Made by a program: the position numbers and the translations under genes
Assembly (NCBI RefSeq): GCF_001679665.1
Contig: NZ_CP013244.1
Coordinates: 2,054,980-2,118,979 of the forward strand
DNA: 64,000 nucleotides
Reading direction: 5' to 3'
DNA from: Candidatus Viadribacter manganicus
GTDB lineage: Bacteria; Pseudomonadota; Alphaproteobacteria; Caulobacterales; Aquidulcibacteraceae
The notes under the pieces: model-generated
What the model was told of the DNA's origin: nothing
The model's database searches: none
Seen by the model: only the letters and a program-made list of their open reading frames with translations
Shown here: piece after piece, positions 34,573 to 44,034 of the stretch
Layout of the letters: each line of letters begins with the position of its first letter
Position numbering within the stretch: the stretch's first letter is position 1

Positions 34573-37043
34573 GCGGTTTGCCGCTCGCCTTCGCCCTGAT
34601 TGGTGAGGCGCTCTTCCAGCATCTGAACCGTGTCAGCGACTTGCTCAAGCGTGCGGACGCTGCGGAGTTCGATGCCGAGGATTCGCTCTTCGACGCGGCG
34701 GCGCAGACCGTCAAACTCGGCGGCGAGGTTGTAGTCCATTTCCGTGTGCTCAAGGCTCGCAAGACGGCGATCATTGTCGCTGACGAAGCGCACGATATCG
34801 GCGCGCAGCGTTTCCAGTGCTTCCGTCTGACGGACTTCCATGGCGCGAATGCGTTGCTCGAATTCAGCGATGCTTGGCGCTTGAACCGGGGGCGGCGCAG
34901 CGGCGTGAGCGCGCTCCATGGCGCTCAGGCGATTCTTCAGTGCAATGATATCTTCGCCGGTGGCCGAGGCTTGCAGGCGCTCGACGACGGCGACGCGGCT
35001 TTCCAGGGCCGCCACATCGTCAGGCGAAGTCATCGCCTGCAGGCGCTCCACAGAGCTGAGACGCCCTTCAAGCGAGAGGATATCGTTCGGGTTGGCGACC
35101 GGCATTTCGCGAATGGCGATGGTGTCGAGCCGCAGATCTGCGAGCGCGACTTCTACTTTGTGGAGACGATCGTCCGACTGCGAATTGGCCTCGGTGTAGT
35201 TCGTGGTGAGGCGGCCCAACATGCGGACGAGGTCTTCGGTCTTGTCGGCGGCGATAAGAGCGGCGTTATCTTGTGCGTTGATCCGCGCGCTCATGGCTTC
35301 GATGCGCTGCAGCAGATGCGGATCGTCCGCGCGCGCTACGGCCTGGCGCAGCACGTTCAGTTGCGTTTCGATGTCGGCGAAGCGATTGGCGCTGGCCTCT
35401 TCGATGTTGCGGACGAGATTGGCGTCTTCACCGCTTCTGCCCATCGCTTGGCGCAGCAGATTCACTTGCGCTTCAACATCAGCGAGTTTGCCGCGCGAGG
35501 CGGCGTCGCAGAGGGCGGCTTCCGCTTTCTCAACGCGCTCGCTGAGCGCCGGCAGCGTGCGGAGTGCAAGATCGATGACGGTGAGGCGGGCGCTGGCGCC
35601 TGCTTGCAGATCGCGCAAAGCGGCGATTTCGTCCTGAAGCGCTGTGCGGGTCAGTTCGGTCGCTTGATGTGCGTTGGCGCGGCCGATGGCGATGTCGCCG
35701 GCTAGCTTTTCCAGCGCTGCGATCGTTGAAGCTTCGACGCGTTCATTGTCGGCGCGGAGTTGGAAGTGAGCTTCGAGCACTTCCGCTTCGTGACGCGTCA
35801 GGCGCGCGGCGAGGGCATTGGCTTGTTCGCTGGTGTGGCCAAGAACCTGAGAAATGCGATCGACGCTGGCTTTCTCGGACTCGTCAACGCGTTGGAGCAA
35901 CTGGGTCCGCAACGCGGCAATTTCATTGGCCCCGTTGGTGAGATTGGCGTCGAGCATTTTGAGGCGCGCGAGAGCGCCTTGCTGACGTTCTCGCAGATCG
36001 GCGATTTCGTTTGAGAGGTCGCTATGGGCACTTTCGAGCGCTGCGCGGTGAGCCTGTGCCTCGCGCTGGACGTCGGCCGCCAGCGCCGCGCCGGCTTGGC
36101 GGAGGCTTTCGGCGGTTTCTTCAAGCGCGATTTGGGAGGCGTCTTCCATGTCGGCCATGCGCACCTGCAGGTGCTGCGCGGTCAGGGCGCTTTGACGCTC
36201 CATCTGATCGACACGGTCTGACAGGCCTTCCATGCGCTGGGCGGCGTCGGTGAACGCGGCGTGCACGCGGCGGCGGGTTTCATCAACGCCGTCGGCGACG
36301 CTCTGCTCGAGCGATTCCCGAACGCCGCGAAGCTCGATGATGAGCTGGGCGACGGCGGCGTCGGCTTGAGCGGCCGCTTCGTCAGCGGCGGACGCGACCT
36401 CACGGAGGCCGCTCTTGAGTCGGGCGCTGATTTCTTCGGCGAAGGCGCTGAAATCGCCAGCGACGGCGTATTTTAGGGTTTCGTGCGCGTCGGCCAGAAC
36501 GGCGGTGTTGGTTTCGGCGCGGCGGGCGCTCGCATCTACATCTTGGACATGATGGCTGAGCGCTGCGATGGCGCTGGCGAGGCCCTCATGCGCGGCGGTA
36601 TTTTCACTGACGCGGGCAGCAGCACTCTCGGTAGTGTGTTGCTCAAGCTCGATCAGCTTTTGGGCGGTATCCCGCAGGCCATCCTGCAGCGCCTGGGCGG
36701 TGTCGCCCGCAAAGCATTCGAGCTCGCTGACGCGGTCTGCGATGTCGACTACCGCCGTATCGAGTGTGCGCACCGAGGCGTCGACGCTTTTGGCTGTGCT
36801 CTCAAGGCGGCGCTCAAGTGCGCGAAAGCGCGCGCGCGCGCCGAACTCACCTAATTCCGGAGCGGAGGACTCTTCTTCCACGGGTTCCACGGATGTGACG
36901 ACCGCTTGGTCGAGGATTGCGGCCTGAAGAACTCTGTTCGTCAGGTAATCGGACAAGCTGACGCCCAGGCGCTGGGCCTCTTCCACGGCGTGTTGCCGTG
37001 TTTCAGGGTCAACACCCTTCAGCACCCATGCACTGTCACTCAT
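34569..37043 (-). CDS. large coiled-coil protein with PodJ-like N-terminal motif
   Basis: 824 residues. Residues 5-40 read WVLKGVDPETRQHAVEEAQR followed by LGVSLSDYL, matching the short N-terminal motif (WxxKGvdPexRexAxxxArrxGxxlxxWL) of PodJ and related Caulobacterales polarity proteins. The remaining ~780 residues are almost continuous heptad-rich coiled coil (many Ala/Glu/Leu/Arg, few Pro) without membrane span, SEL1 repeats or peptidoglycan domain. It is probably a cytoplasmic scaffold; a direct polarity role is inferred from the N-terminus only. Its upstream region has a CtrA-box-like TTAA-N7-TAAA at 37091-37105. Confidence 0.75.
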   Translation of the reverse strand: MSDSAWVLKGVDPETRQHAVEEAQRLGVSLSDYLTNRVLQAAILDQAVVTSVEPVEEESSAPELGEFGARARFRALERRLESTAKSVDASVRTLDTAVVDIADRVSELECFAGDTAQALQDGLRDTAQKLIELEQHTTESAAARVSENTAAHEGLASAIAALSHHVQDVDASARRAETNTAVLADAHETLKYAVAGDFSAFAEEISARLKSGLREVASAADEAAAQADAAVAQLIIELRGVRESLEQSVADGVDETRRRVHAAFTDAAQRMEGLSDRVDQMERQSALTAQHLQVRMADMEDASQIALEETAESLRQAGAALAADVQREAQAHRAALESAHSDLSNEIADLRERQQGALARLKMLDANLTNGANEIAALRTQLLQRVDESEKASVDRISQVLGHTSEQANALAARLTRHEAEVLEAHFQLRADNERVEASTIAALEKLAGDIAIGRANAHQATELTRTALQDEIAALRDLQAGASARLTVIDLALRTLPALSERVEKAEAALCDAASRGKLADVEAQVNLLRQAMGRSGEDANLVRNIEEASANRFADIETQLNVLRQAVARADDPHLLQRIEAMSARINAQDNAALIAADKTEDLVRMLGRLTTNYTEANSQSDDRLHKVEVALADLRLDTIAIREMPVANPNDILSLEGRLSSVERLQAMTSPDDVAALESRVAVVERLQASATGEDIIALKNRLSAMERAHAAAPPPVQAPSIAEFEQRIRAMEVRQTEALETLRADIVRFVSDNDRRLASLEHTEMDYNLAAEFDGLRRRVEERILGIELRSVRTLEQVADTVQMLEERLTNQGEGERQTA

Positions 37044-37379
37044 TGGTCAGCCTTTTGCGGTCCCCAGCCCCAAGGGATGCCGCATCGTGCTTAAGGCCAC
37101 GTAAAATCGAAGGTTTTCGCTTCGTTAAAGTGGCGCACCAAATTTCCGCGCCACAATTCGTTCAGCTTTCGCTCACCTTTGTGACGCGCTGAGTTTTTCC
37201 AGCGTTTTGCCAATCCACCCGGCGCAAATCATGTCATCCTTTGCACGTTGTTTGGGCGGATCGTGAGCGGCGCCACAAACCTCACCTTATCGCCGCCAGA
37301 TTCGCATGGCATTTTTGTAAGCGTCGTCTCGGAACCGGAGTTCTGTTCTTATGTAGGTTGGTGAGACGCGGACGGAGAC
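37044..37379. other. divergent intergenic region
   Basis: No gene seen. It must contain the promoters of the coiled-coil gene and of prkA. A TTAA-N7-TAAA element (37091-37105) resembles a CtrA site with one mismatch. No clear sigma-70 pair ahead of prkA; a GGAAC (near 37331) lacks a correctly spaced partner for the EcfG stress sigma factor. Confidence 0.5.
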
Positions 37380-37382
37380 ATG

Positions 37383-39323
37383 ATGTCTGAAGATCTTTTT
37401 CGCAGTTACGCCCGCTCGTTCGAGCAGCGTCGAGAAGCGGAAATGTCGTTGCAGGACTTTCTAAGCCTCTGCCGCGACGATCCCATGGCCTACGCGAGCG
37501 CGCATGAGCGTCTGCTCGCGGCGATCGGTGAGCCTAAGATGGTCGATACGTCGAAAGACGCACGGCTCGGGCGCGTGTTCATGAACCGCACTATGCGGGT
37601 CTATCCTGCCTTCGCTGAATTCTACGGCATGGAAGAGACGATCGAGCGTATCGTCGCGTTCTTCCGTCACGCCGCGCAGGGTTTGGAAGAGCGCAAGCAG
37701 ATCATCTATCTGTTGGGCCCTGTCGGAGGCGGCAAGTCCTCGCTGGCGGAGCGCTTGAAGGCGCTGATGGAAGATCAACCGATCTATGTGTTGAAATCGG
37801 GCGATGAGCTTTCTCCTGTGTTCGAGCACCCGTTAGGCTTGTTCGATCCAGCGGTGTGGGGCCAACGCCTCGAAAACGATTACGGCATTCCGCAACGCCG
37901 CTTGAATGGCTTGATGAGTCCGTGGTGCGTGAAGCGCCTCGACGAGTTCGGTGGCGACATCGCCAAATTCCGGGTTGCTAAGATGAACCCGTCGCGCTTG
38001 CGGCAAGTCGCAATCGCCAAGACCGAACCAGGGGACGACAACAATCAGGACGTCAGCTCGCTCGTCGGCAAGGTCGATATTCGCAAACTCGAAATGCACG
38101 CGCAGAACGATCCTGATGCATATTCCTACTCAGGCGGTTTGAACCGCGCCAATCAGGGCATGCTCGAATTTGTCGAGATGTTCAAAGCGCCGATCAAGAT
38201 GCTGCATCCGTTGCTGACCGCGACACAGGAAGGCAATTACGTCGGCACCGAGAATATCGGCGCCATTCCGTTCACCGGGATCATCATGGCGCACTCGAAC
38301 GAGGCCGAATGGCAATCGTTCAAGAATAACAAGAACAACGAGGCCTTCATTGACCGCATCTACGTGATCAAGGTCCCGTACGTGCTGCGTGTTCAGGAGG
38401 AGCAGCGCATTTACGAGAAGCTGATCCGCGGTTCGGAATTGTCGGAGGCGCCGTGCGCGCCGGGCACACTTGAAATGCTGGCGCGTTTCTCGGTGCTCTC
38501 TCGCCTGAAGGAGCATGAAAACTCCAACGCGTTCGCGAAGATGCGCGTCTATAACGGTGAGAGCCTGAAGGAAGTCGATCCGAAGGCGCGCACGCTGCAA
38601 GAATACAAGGACGCAGCCGGCGTCGATGAAGGCATGGAAGGCATCTCGACGCGCTTTGCGTTCAAGGTGCTGGCCGCGACCTACAATCACGACACGACTG
38701 AAGTCGCTGCCGATCCCGTGCACTTGATGTACGTGCTCGAACAGCAAGTTCGCCGCGAGCAATACCCGCAAGAGCAAGAGGCGCGCCTGCTCGAATTCGT
38801 GAAGGCGGATCTGGCGCCGCGCTACGCCGAGTTCATCGGCAACGAGATCCAGAAGGCGTACCTCGAATCCTATCACGACTTCGGTCAGAACCTGTTTGAT
38901 CGCTACGTGGACTTCGCAGACGCTTGGATCGAGGATATCGATTACAAAGATCCCGACACCGGCCAACTGCTCAATCGCGAATTGCTCAACCAGGAGCTCT
39001 CAAAGATCGAAAAGCCTGCCGGCATCGCCAATCCGAAGGATTTCCGCAACGAAGTCGTTAAGTTCACGCTTCGCGCGCGCGCGGGGCATGGCGGCAAGAA
39101 CCCGTCGTGGACGTCGTACGAGAAGATCCGCGAAGTCATCGAGCGGCGGATGTTCTCGCAAGTTGAAGATTTGCTGCCGATCATCTCCTTCGGCTCGAAG
39201 AAAGACGGCGACAGCGAAAAGAAGCACGAGGAGTTTGTGTTGCGCATGGTCGAGCGCGGCTACACCGAGCGGCAGGTCCGCCGGTTGGTCGAGTGGTACA
39301 TGCGCGTTAAGCAAGCGGGGTAG
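37383..39323 (+). CDS. prkA: PrkA/YeaG-family serine protein kinase (AAA-like)
   Basis: 646 residues. Walker A GPVGGGKSS is near residue 115, within the AAA-like PrkA N-domain, and FTGIIMAHSNEAEWQSFKNN and NNEAFIDRIYVIKVPYVLRV are strongly conserved in YeaG. The C-terminal PrkA domain is complete. The ATG at 37383 has GGAG five bases ahead; that at 37380 is only two bases away. It heads the prkA-DUF444-spoVR module, which in enterobacteria (YeaG, YeaH, YcgB) works in stationary-phase and starvation adaptation. Confidence 0.95.
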   Translation: MSEDLFRSYARSFEQRREAEMSLQDFLSLCRDDPMAYASAHERLLAAIGEPKMVDTSKDARLGRVFMNRTMRVYPAFAEFYGMEETIERIVAFFRHAAQGLEERKQIIYLLGPVGGGKSSLAERLKALMEDQPIYVLKSGDELSPVFEHPLGLFDPAVWGQRLENDYGIPQRRLNGLMSPWCVKRLDEFGGDIAKFRVAKMNPSRLRQVAIAKTEPGDDNNQDVSSLVGKVDIRKLEMHAQNDPDAYSYSGGLNRANQGMLEFVEMFKAPIKMLHPLLTATQEGNYVGTENIGAIPFTGIIMAHSNEAEWQSFKNNKNNEAFIDRIYVIKVPYVLRVQEEQRIYEKLIRGSELSEAPCAPGTLEMLARFSVLSRLKEHENSNAFAKMRVYNGESLKEVDPKARTLQEYKDAAGVDEGMEGISTRFAFKVLAATYNHDTTEVAADPVHLMYVLEQQVRREQYPQEQEARLLEFVKADLAPRYAEFIGNEIQKAYLESYHDFGQNLFDRYVDFADAWIEDIDYKDPDTGQLLNRELLNQELSKIEKPAGIANPKDFRNEVVKFTLRARAGHGGKNPSWTSYEKIREVIERRMFSQVEDLLPIISFGSKKDGDSEKKHEEFVLRMVERGYTERQVRRLVEWYMRVKQAG

Positions 39324-39333
39324 GCGGCCGGCC

Positions 39334-40641
39334 ATGAACATCATCGACCGGCGCTTGAACCCTGGCGGGAAGAGTTTCGCCAATCGTCAGCGCTTTCTGC
39401 GCCGCGCGCGTGCTCATGTACGCAAGGCGGTGCGGGAAGCCTCGTCGAGCCGCTCGATCAAAGATGCGGGCAAGGGCGGCGAAGTTTCGATCCCCGCGGG
39501 CGGCGTGCACGAGCCACATCTGCGCCGCTCGGGGCAGGGCGGCGTGCGCGACTACGTGCTCCCCGGCAACAAGAAGTACATTGAGGGCGATAGCATCGCG
39601 CGCCCCCCGCAAGGTGGCGGACAGGGCTCAAAGGCCAGCGATAGCGGCGATGGAGAAGACGAATTTCGGTTCGCTCTTTCGGACGAAGAGTATCTTGATC
39701 TCTATCTAGAAGATCTCGAATTGCCGGATCTCGCCAAGCGGCAGGTGACGGGCGCAAAATCGGTGCAATGGCGCCAGGCGGGCTATTCGGTGTCTGGGCC
39801 GCCGTCGCGGATTTCGGTGCCGCGCACGTTGCGTCACTCGATGTCGCGCCGCATCGCGCTGAAGCGGCCGAAGCAGGACGAGATCAACGCGCTGCGTGAA
39901 GAGATCGAAAAGCTCGAGCGGGAAGGCGGCCAGTTCGAAGCCTTGGTGGCGAAGCGCAAAGAGCTTGAGCACATCATCCAGCGTTCGAAGCGCATTCCGT
40001 ACATCGACCCGGTCGACGTGCGTTATCGTCGCCTGGAGTCCAATCCAAAGCCGATCGCCAAGGCGGTGATGTTCTGCCTGATGGATGTCTCCGGCTCGAT
40101 GAACGAGCACATGAAGGATTTGGCGAAGCGGTTCTATTCGCTGCTCTATCTCTTCTTGAACCGCCGCTACGAACATGTGGACGTGGTGTTCATCCGCCAC
40201 ACCCACGAAGCTTCGGAAGTGGACGAGCAAACCTTTTTCTATTCGCGTGAAACCGGCGGCACTGTTGTTTCGACGGCGCTCTTTAAAATGGCGGACATCA
40301 TCCGCGAGCGCTATCCGGTCGATCAGTGGAATATCTACGCCGCGCAAGCCAGTGACGGCGACAATACCTCCAGCGACAACGCCGTGGTGCTTGGCCAATT
40401 GCGCGACGTGATCCTGCCGATCTGCCAATACTATGCATATGTCGAAGTCGGTATGGACGACGAGGAAGAGCAACCGGGCGCTGGTGAGCCGAGCACGAAC
40501 CTTTGGCGCGCTTATCGCCGTGTGTCTGTCGATGCGCCGTTCGCGATGCGCAAAGTCAGACATCGCCGCGATATCTATCCTGTGTTTCGCGAATTGTTCG
40601 CCCGCCGCCCGGAAGGCGTTGCAGCGGATGGCGCCCAATGA
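39334..40641 (+). CDS. yeaH: DUF444/YeaH-like protein with VWA domain
   Basis: 435 residues: the N-terminus MNIIDRRLNPGGKSFANRQR and GGVHEPHLRR are DUF444 hallmarks, a coiled-coil stretch lies near 190-220, and the C-terminal von Willebrand A domain has the MIDAS motif MDVSGSMNEHMKDLA and the later TGGTVVST. It starts ten bases after prkA. It is expected to act with PrkA; the MIDAS suggests metal-dependent protein contact. Confidence 0.93.
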   Translation: MNIIDRRLNPGGKSFANRQRFLRRARAHVRKAVREASSSRSIKDAGKGGEVSIPAGGVHEPHLRRSGQGGVRDYVLPGNKKYIEGDSIARPPQGGGQGSKASDSGDGEDEFRFALSDEEYLDLYLEDLELPDLAKRQVTGAKSVQWRQAGYSVSGPPSRISVPRTLRHSMSRRIALKRPKQDEINALREEIEKLEREGGQFEALVAKRKELEHIIQRSKRIPYIDPVDVRYRRLESNPKPIAKAVMFCLMDVSGSMNEHMKDLAKRFYSLLYLFLNRRYEHVDVVFIRHTHEASEVDEQTFFYSRETGGTVVSTALFKMADIIRERYPVDQWNIYAAQASDGDNTSSDNAVVLGQLRDVILPICQYYAYVEVGMDDEEEQPGAGEPSTNLWRAYRRVSVDAPFAMRKVRHRRDIYPVFRELFARRPEGVAADGAQ

Positions 40642-42179
40642 CTTTGCTCGCACCCGGCAACAAGTTGCTCTTCCAGGGCCCGGATTGGAATTTCGACCTT
40701 ATTCGCCGCGTCCATGACGCATGCGGGGAGATCGCGATCAACGAGATGGGGCTCGATCCTTATCCAAATCAGATTGAAGTGATTACGACCGAGCAAATGC
40801 TGGATGCGTACGCATCGACCGGCATGCCGCTGTTTTATCGCCACTGGTCGTTCGGTAAGGAGTTCGCGCGCAACGAGGCGCTTTATCGCAAAGGCTATCA
40901 GGGTCTCGCCTATGAGATCGTGATCAATTCCAATCCGTGCCTTGTCTACATCATGGAGGAGAACTCCGCGATGATGCAGACTTTGGTGATTGCGCACGCC
41001 GGTTACGGCCACAGCCACTTCTTTAAGAACAATTATGTGTTCAAGCAGTGGACCGATGCGGACGGCATTCTCGACTATCTGGAATTTGCGCGTGGTCTGA
41101 TTGCGAAGTTCGAAGATCGTTATGGCCATGAGGAAGTGGAACGGGTGCTCGATGCCGCGCACGCTCTGCAAAGCCACGGTATCCATCGCTTCCCGCGCAA
41201 GCGCATGCCCGACCTGCGTTCCGAGCAGCGCCGGGAGGAGGAGCGCCGCTTGCACGGCGAGCAGCTCTTCAACGATCTTTGGCGCACGGTGCCAGTCGGC
41301 AAACGCAAGTCTGGCAAGGACGATGACGCGCGCCGCAAGGCTCTGCTCGGTTTGCCGGAAGAGAATTTGCTCTACTTCCTGGAAAAGACCGCGCCGCGGC
41401 TTGCGCCATGGCAACGCGAGATCCTCCGCATGGTGCGGATGATCAACCAGTATTTCTATCCGCAGCGGCAAACGAAGGTGATGAACGAGGGTTGCGCGAC
41501 TTACGTGCACCATCGCGTCATGACGCGGCTGCATGAAAAGGGGCAGATCGACGACGGCGCGTTTCTTGAATTCCTGCACTCGCATACGAGCGTCGTGATG
41601 CAGCCGGATTTCGACGATCGCCGCTATTTAGGCATCAATCCGTACGCGCTGGGCTTTGCGATGTGCTGCGATATCGACCGCATCTGCACCAACCCCACCG
41701 ATGAGGATCGCGAATGGATGCCCGACATTGCCGGGAATGGCGATGCCTACGGCACGCTGCGCAATATCTGGGCGAACTTCCGTGATGAGAGCTTTGTCTC
41801 GCAATACCTCTCGCCGCAATGCATTCGCGACTTCGGCTTGTTCAATGTCCACGACGATGAAGCGGTCGAGGATATGAACGTGTCGGCGATCCATGATGAA
41901 CGTGGGTACCGGAAAATCCGCCGGGCGCTGTCGAAGCGTTACGATGTGGCTTACAGCGATCCGGATATTCAGATCGTGGATGTCGATCTCGCCGGCGACC
42001 GCAAACTCATCCTCTCGCACCGCGTCCTCGATGGCATGACCCTGGAAGGGGGCGATGCCGACAAGGTGTTGCAACACGTCGCGGACCTTTGGGGCTACGA
42101 TGTGAAACTGGTGGAAGCGGACGATTCAGGTGTTGTGCGGGCCGAATACAGTGCGAGCCCGCGCCGGCCGTTTATGTGA
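40638..42179 (+). CDS. spoVR: SpoVR/YcgB-family protein
   Basis: 513 residues: FQGPDWNFDLIRRVHDACGE, YEIVINSNPCLVYIMEENSA, GHSHFFKNNYVFKQW and ETAPRLAPWQREILRMVR-type segments, then MNEGCATYVHHRVMTRLHEK, all SpoVR signatures; the His/Glu/Cys-rich middle suggests a metal site. ATGA overlap with the DUF444 gene makes it the third gene of the module. The function is unknown beyond the genetic link. Confidence 0.94.
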   Translation: MTLLAPGNKLLFQGPDWNFDLIRRVHDACGEIAINEMGLDPYPNQIEVITTEQMLDAYASTGMPLFYRHWSFGKEFARNEALYRKGYQGLAYEIVINSNPCLVYIMEENSAMMQTLVIAHAGYGHSHFFKNNYVFKQWTDADGILDYLEFARGLIAKFEDRYGHEEVERVLDAAHALQSHGIHRFPRKRMPDLRSEQRREEERRLHGEQLFNDLWRTVPVGKRKSGKDDDARRKALLGLPEENLLYFLEKTAPRLAPWQREILRMVRMINQYFYPQRQTKVMNEGCATYVHHRVMTRLHEKGQIDDGAFLEFLHSHTSVVMQPDFDDRRYLGINPYALGFAMCCDIDRICTNPTDEDREWMPDIAGNGDAYGTLRNIWANFRDESFVSQYLSPQCIRDFGLFNVHDDEAVEDMNVSAIHDERGYRKIRRALSKRYDVAYSDPDIQIVDVDLAGDRKLILSHRVLDGMTLEGGDADKVLQHVADLWGYDVKLVEADDSGVVRAEYSASPRRPFM

Positions 42180-42198
42180 GCAGTCTGAACGCTGCTCA
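42177..42198. terminator. 7-bp hairpin between convergent ends
   Basis: TGAGCAG (42177-42183) and CTGCTCA (42192-42198) pair around an 8-base loop; the arms contain the spoVR stop on one strand and the pseudogene stop on the other. No T tract. A weak shared terminator is possible. Confidence 0.35.
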
Positions 42199-42677
42199 GT
42201 GGTGCTGTTCCATGCAGACGATGCCTATGTTCTCGTCATCCATGGCGATGTAAGCCCAATCAAGATCGGCCTTGGTGATCGGATTTCCGCCGGAGACGAT
42301 TGTCCCGGCTTTTGGACGCTTGGAGAGCCTGTTCATCAGGCGCGCAATTTAAGTCGAACATCCCGTAGAAATCACCAGCAATTTGCCGCGCCACTTCGAC
42401 GGTGAACCAGGGACGGTTGTCTGTAGAATCGATTCTACGCTGCAGGCGCGCAGCGAGGTGATCGTCAGGATCGCCGCAATGCGGGTCCAAGTGATGGCGA
42501 ATGTCCCACTGAGGATCAATCCAGCGCTCGCCTAGCGCGGACATGTGTAGCGACCACACGAAGCTATTGGCGGCGGCCTTTGGGTGGATGATCATCGCGT
42601 GACGCGAACGCGATGGTGACGCCACCATCTTGGCCAAGCTTGCTTTCATCCGTCGCCATGAACTCGTCGAAGGCCAT
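42196..42677 (-). pseudogene. frameshifted remnant of an unknown ~160-residue protein
   Basis: Three consecutive minus-strand frames read like one protein. Frame 1, from the ATG at 42677, begins MAFDEFMATDESKLGQDGG and runs to IAFASR; frame 2 continues MIIHPKAAANSFVWSLHMS, ERWIDPQWDIRHHLDPHCGD, TVEVARQIAGDFYGMFDLN; frame 3 finishes ARLMNRLSKRPKAGTIVSGG then DWAYIAMDDENIGIVCMEQ. Joins would fall near 42595-42610 and 42335-42355. Each frame ends or becomes nonsense beyond those points. It is either a decayed gene or two sequencing errors; the family is not recognised. Confidence 0.55.
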
Positions 42678-42685
42678 GCGTGTCC

Positions 42686-43972
42686 CTAAAATCCGATCCG
42701 CTGCAAACCTTCGGCGATGGCCGGATCAACTTGCACGTCACGCGCACTGATGGGGCGGGTTAGCCGCAGTGTCTCCATGCTGCGGGCGCGGGAAAGCGCG
42801 ACGTAGGTCTGGCCTGGCGCGAAGGCGCCGCGGCCAAGATCAATCTCTACGCTATCGAGCGTCATGCCTTGCGCTTTATGGATGGTGAGCGCCCAGGCGG
42901 GCGCGAGCGGGAATTGCACGTATTTGAATTCCTCTTTCACCTCCATGCGGTTTTCCTTAGCGTTCCAGCTCCAGCGCGCTTGCGGCCAGACGGCGCGGCC
43001 AACATCGACTTCTTCGCCAGCGTCGAGCAGCACTTGGACGATGTCTTCGTCGAATGCTTTCACGGTTCCGAGTGAGCCGTTCACCCAGCGCCCCTCGGGA
43101 TCGTTCTGCGTGAAAATCACACGTGCGCCGCGTTTCAGCACCAATTCCATAGGCGCCGGAAAACGATCGCTTTGCGCTTTGGGCGCTTCGCCTTCGAAGC
43201 CGCCAGTGTAGCGCGCCGCCGTGCCTTCAAGCGATGACAGGCCGCGCGCGTTGTAGCCATCGGCGACGGCATTGGTGGCGCAGAGCAGAACCGGACGCTT
43301 CGGAAGCGAGCGGTCAAGGCAAACTGTGTTGAGGATTGTCACCGCTTCTTCGATGCCGCGCCGTTCGCGGATCGAGGAAAGAATTGAGATGAAGTCCTGA
43401 TTGGTTTGCCGATGCACTTCGGTGAGTTCGACACCCGCGATTGGCGCATCGCGCAGGCAGTGGGCTGAGAACGCGTAGGGACTGTTATAGCCTGCGTCCT
43501 CTAGCAGCTGGCCTTCATCGCCGCGCACGACCGGTGGCAATTGATAAAAATCACCGACGAGCAGCATCTGCACACCGCCGAAAGGCCGCGAGCTTTTGCG
43601 CGCCACTTGCAAGTGCGTGTTCATGGCGTCGAGCACATCGGCGCGCAGCATCGAGACTTCGTCGATGATTAAACGTGAGATCGCGCGCGCGGTGCGGGTG
43701 AAGAAGTAGCTCGGTTTTTCGGCGTTGCCGATGAGCGGACGTGGCGGAAAGCCGAAGAACGAGTGCACGGTTTGGCCGCCGATATTCATGGCGGCAAGCC
43801 CAGTCGGCGCCAGCAGCGCCTGTGGATAGCCCGGATTGCTTTCAACCAAGCTGCGGATGAAGTGGCTTTTTCCTGTGCCCGCGCGTCCAACGAGCATCAC
43901 CACCGGCGTGCGGTCATTGATCGCGGCGTAGGCTTCGGCAATCGCAGGATCTGGAAGGGCGGGAATCGACAT
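42686..43972 (-). CDS. PIF1-like SF1B DNA helicase
   Basis: 428 residues: Walker A GRAGTGKSH (29-37), Walker B RLIIDEVSMLRADV, motif III LLVGDFYQLPPV, ELTEVHRQ, RGARVIFTQNDP, and the C-terminal TIHKAQGMTLD and YVALSRARSMETLRL. This is the PIF1/RecD-like fold without accessory domains. Probably a 5'-3' helicase in replication or repair of structured DNA. It begins nine bases before the end of a frameshifted remnant on the same strand. Confidence 0.9.
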   Translation of the reverse strand: MSIPALPDPAIAEAYAAINDRTPVVMLVGRAGTGKSHFIRSLVESNPGYPQALLAPTGLAAMNIGGQTVHSFFGFPPRPLIGNAEKPSYFFTRTARAISRLIIDEVSMLRADVLDAMNTHLQVARKSSRPFGGVQMLLVGDFYQLPPVVRGDEGQLLEDAGYNSPYAFSAHCLRDAPIAGVELTEVHRQTNQDFISILSSIRERRGIEEAVTILNTVCLDRSLPKRPVLLCATNAVADGYNARGLSSLEGTAARYTGGFEGEAPKAQSDRFPAPMELVLKRGARVIFTQNDPEGRWVNGSLGTVKAFDEDIVQVLLDAGEEVDVGRAVWPQARWSWNAKENRMEVKEEFKYVQFPLAPAWALTIHKAQGMTLDSVEIDLGRGAFAPGQTYVALSRARSMETLRLTRPISARDVQVDPAIAEGLQRIGF

Positions 43973-44034
43973 GCGATTTGTATATAGAGGCAGATCGGGC
44001 TGCGCTAAGCTCCGAAGCTGAGGAGTGAGCGAAC

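Noticed and set aside
37325-37360. GGAAC near 37331 as an EcfG (general stress sigma) -35 element before prkA
   Set aside because: The nearest GTT partners are 9 or 21 bases away rather than the expected 16-18, so the promoter call does not hold.
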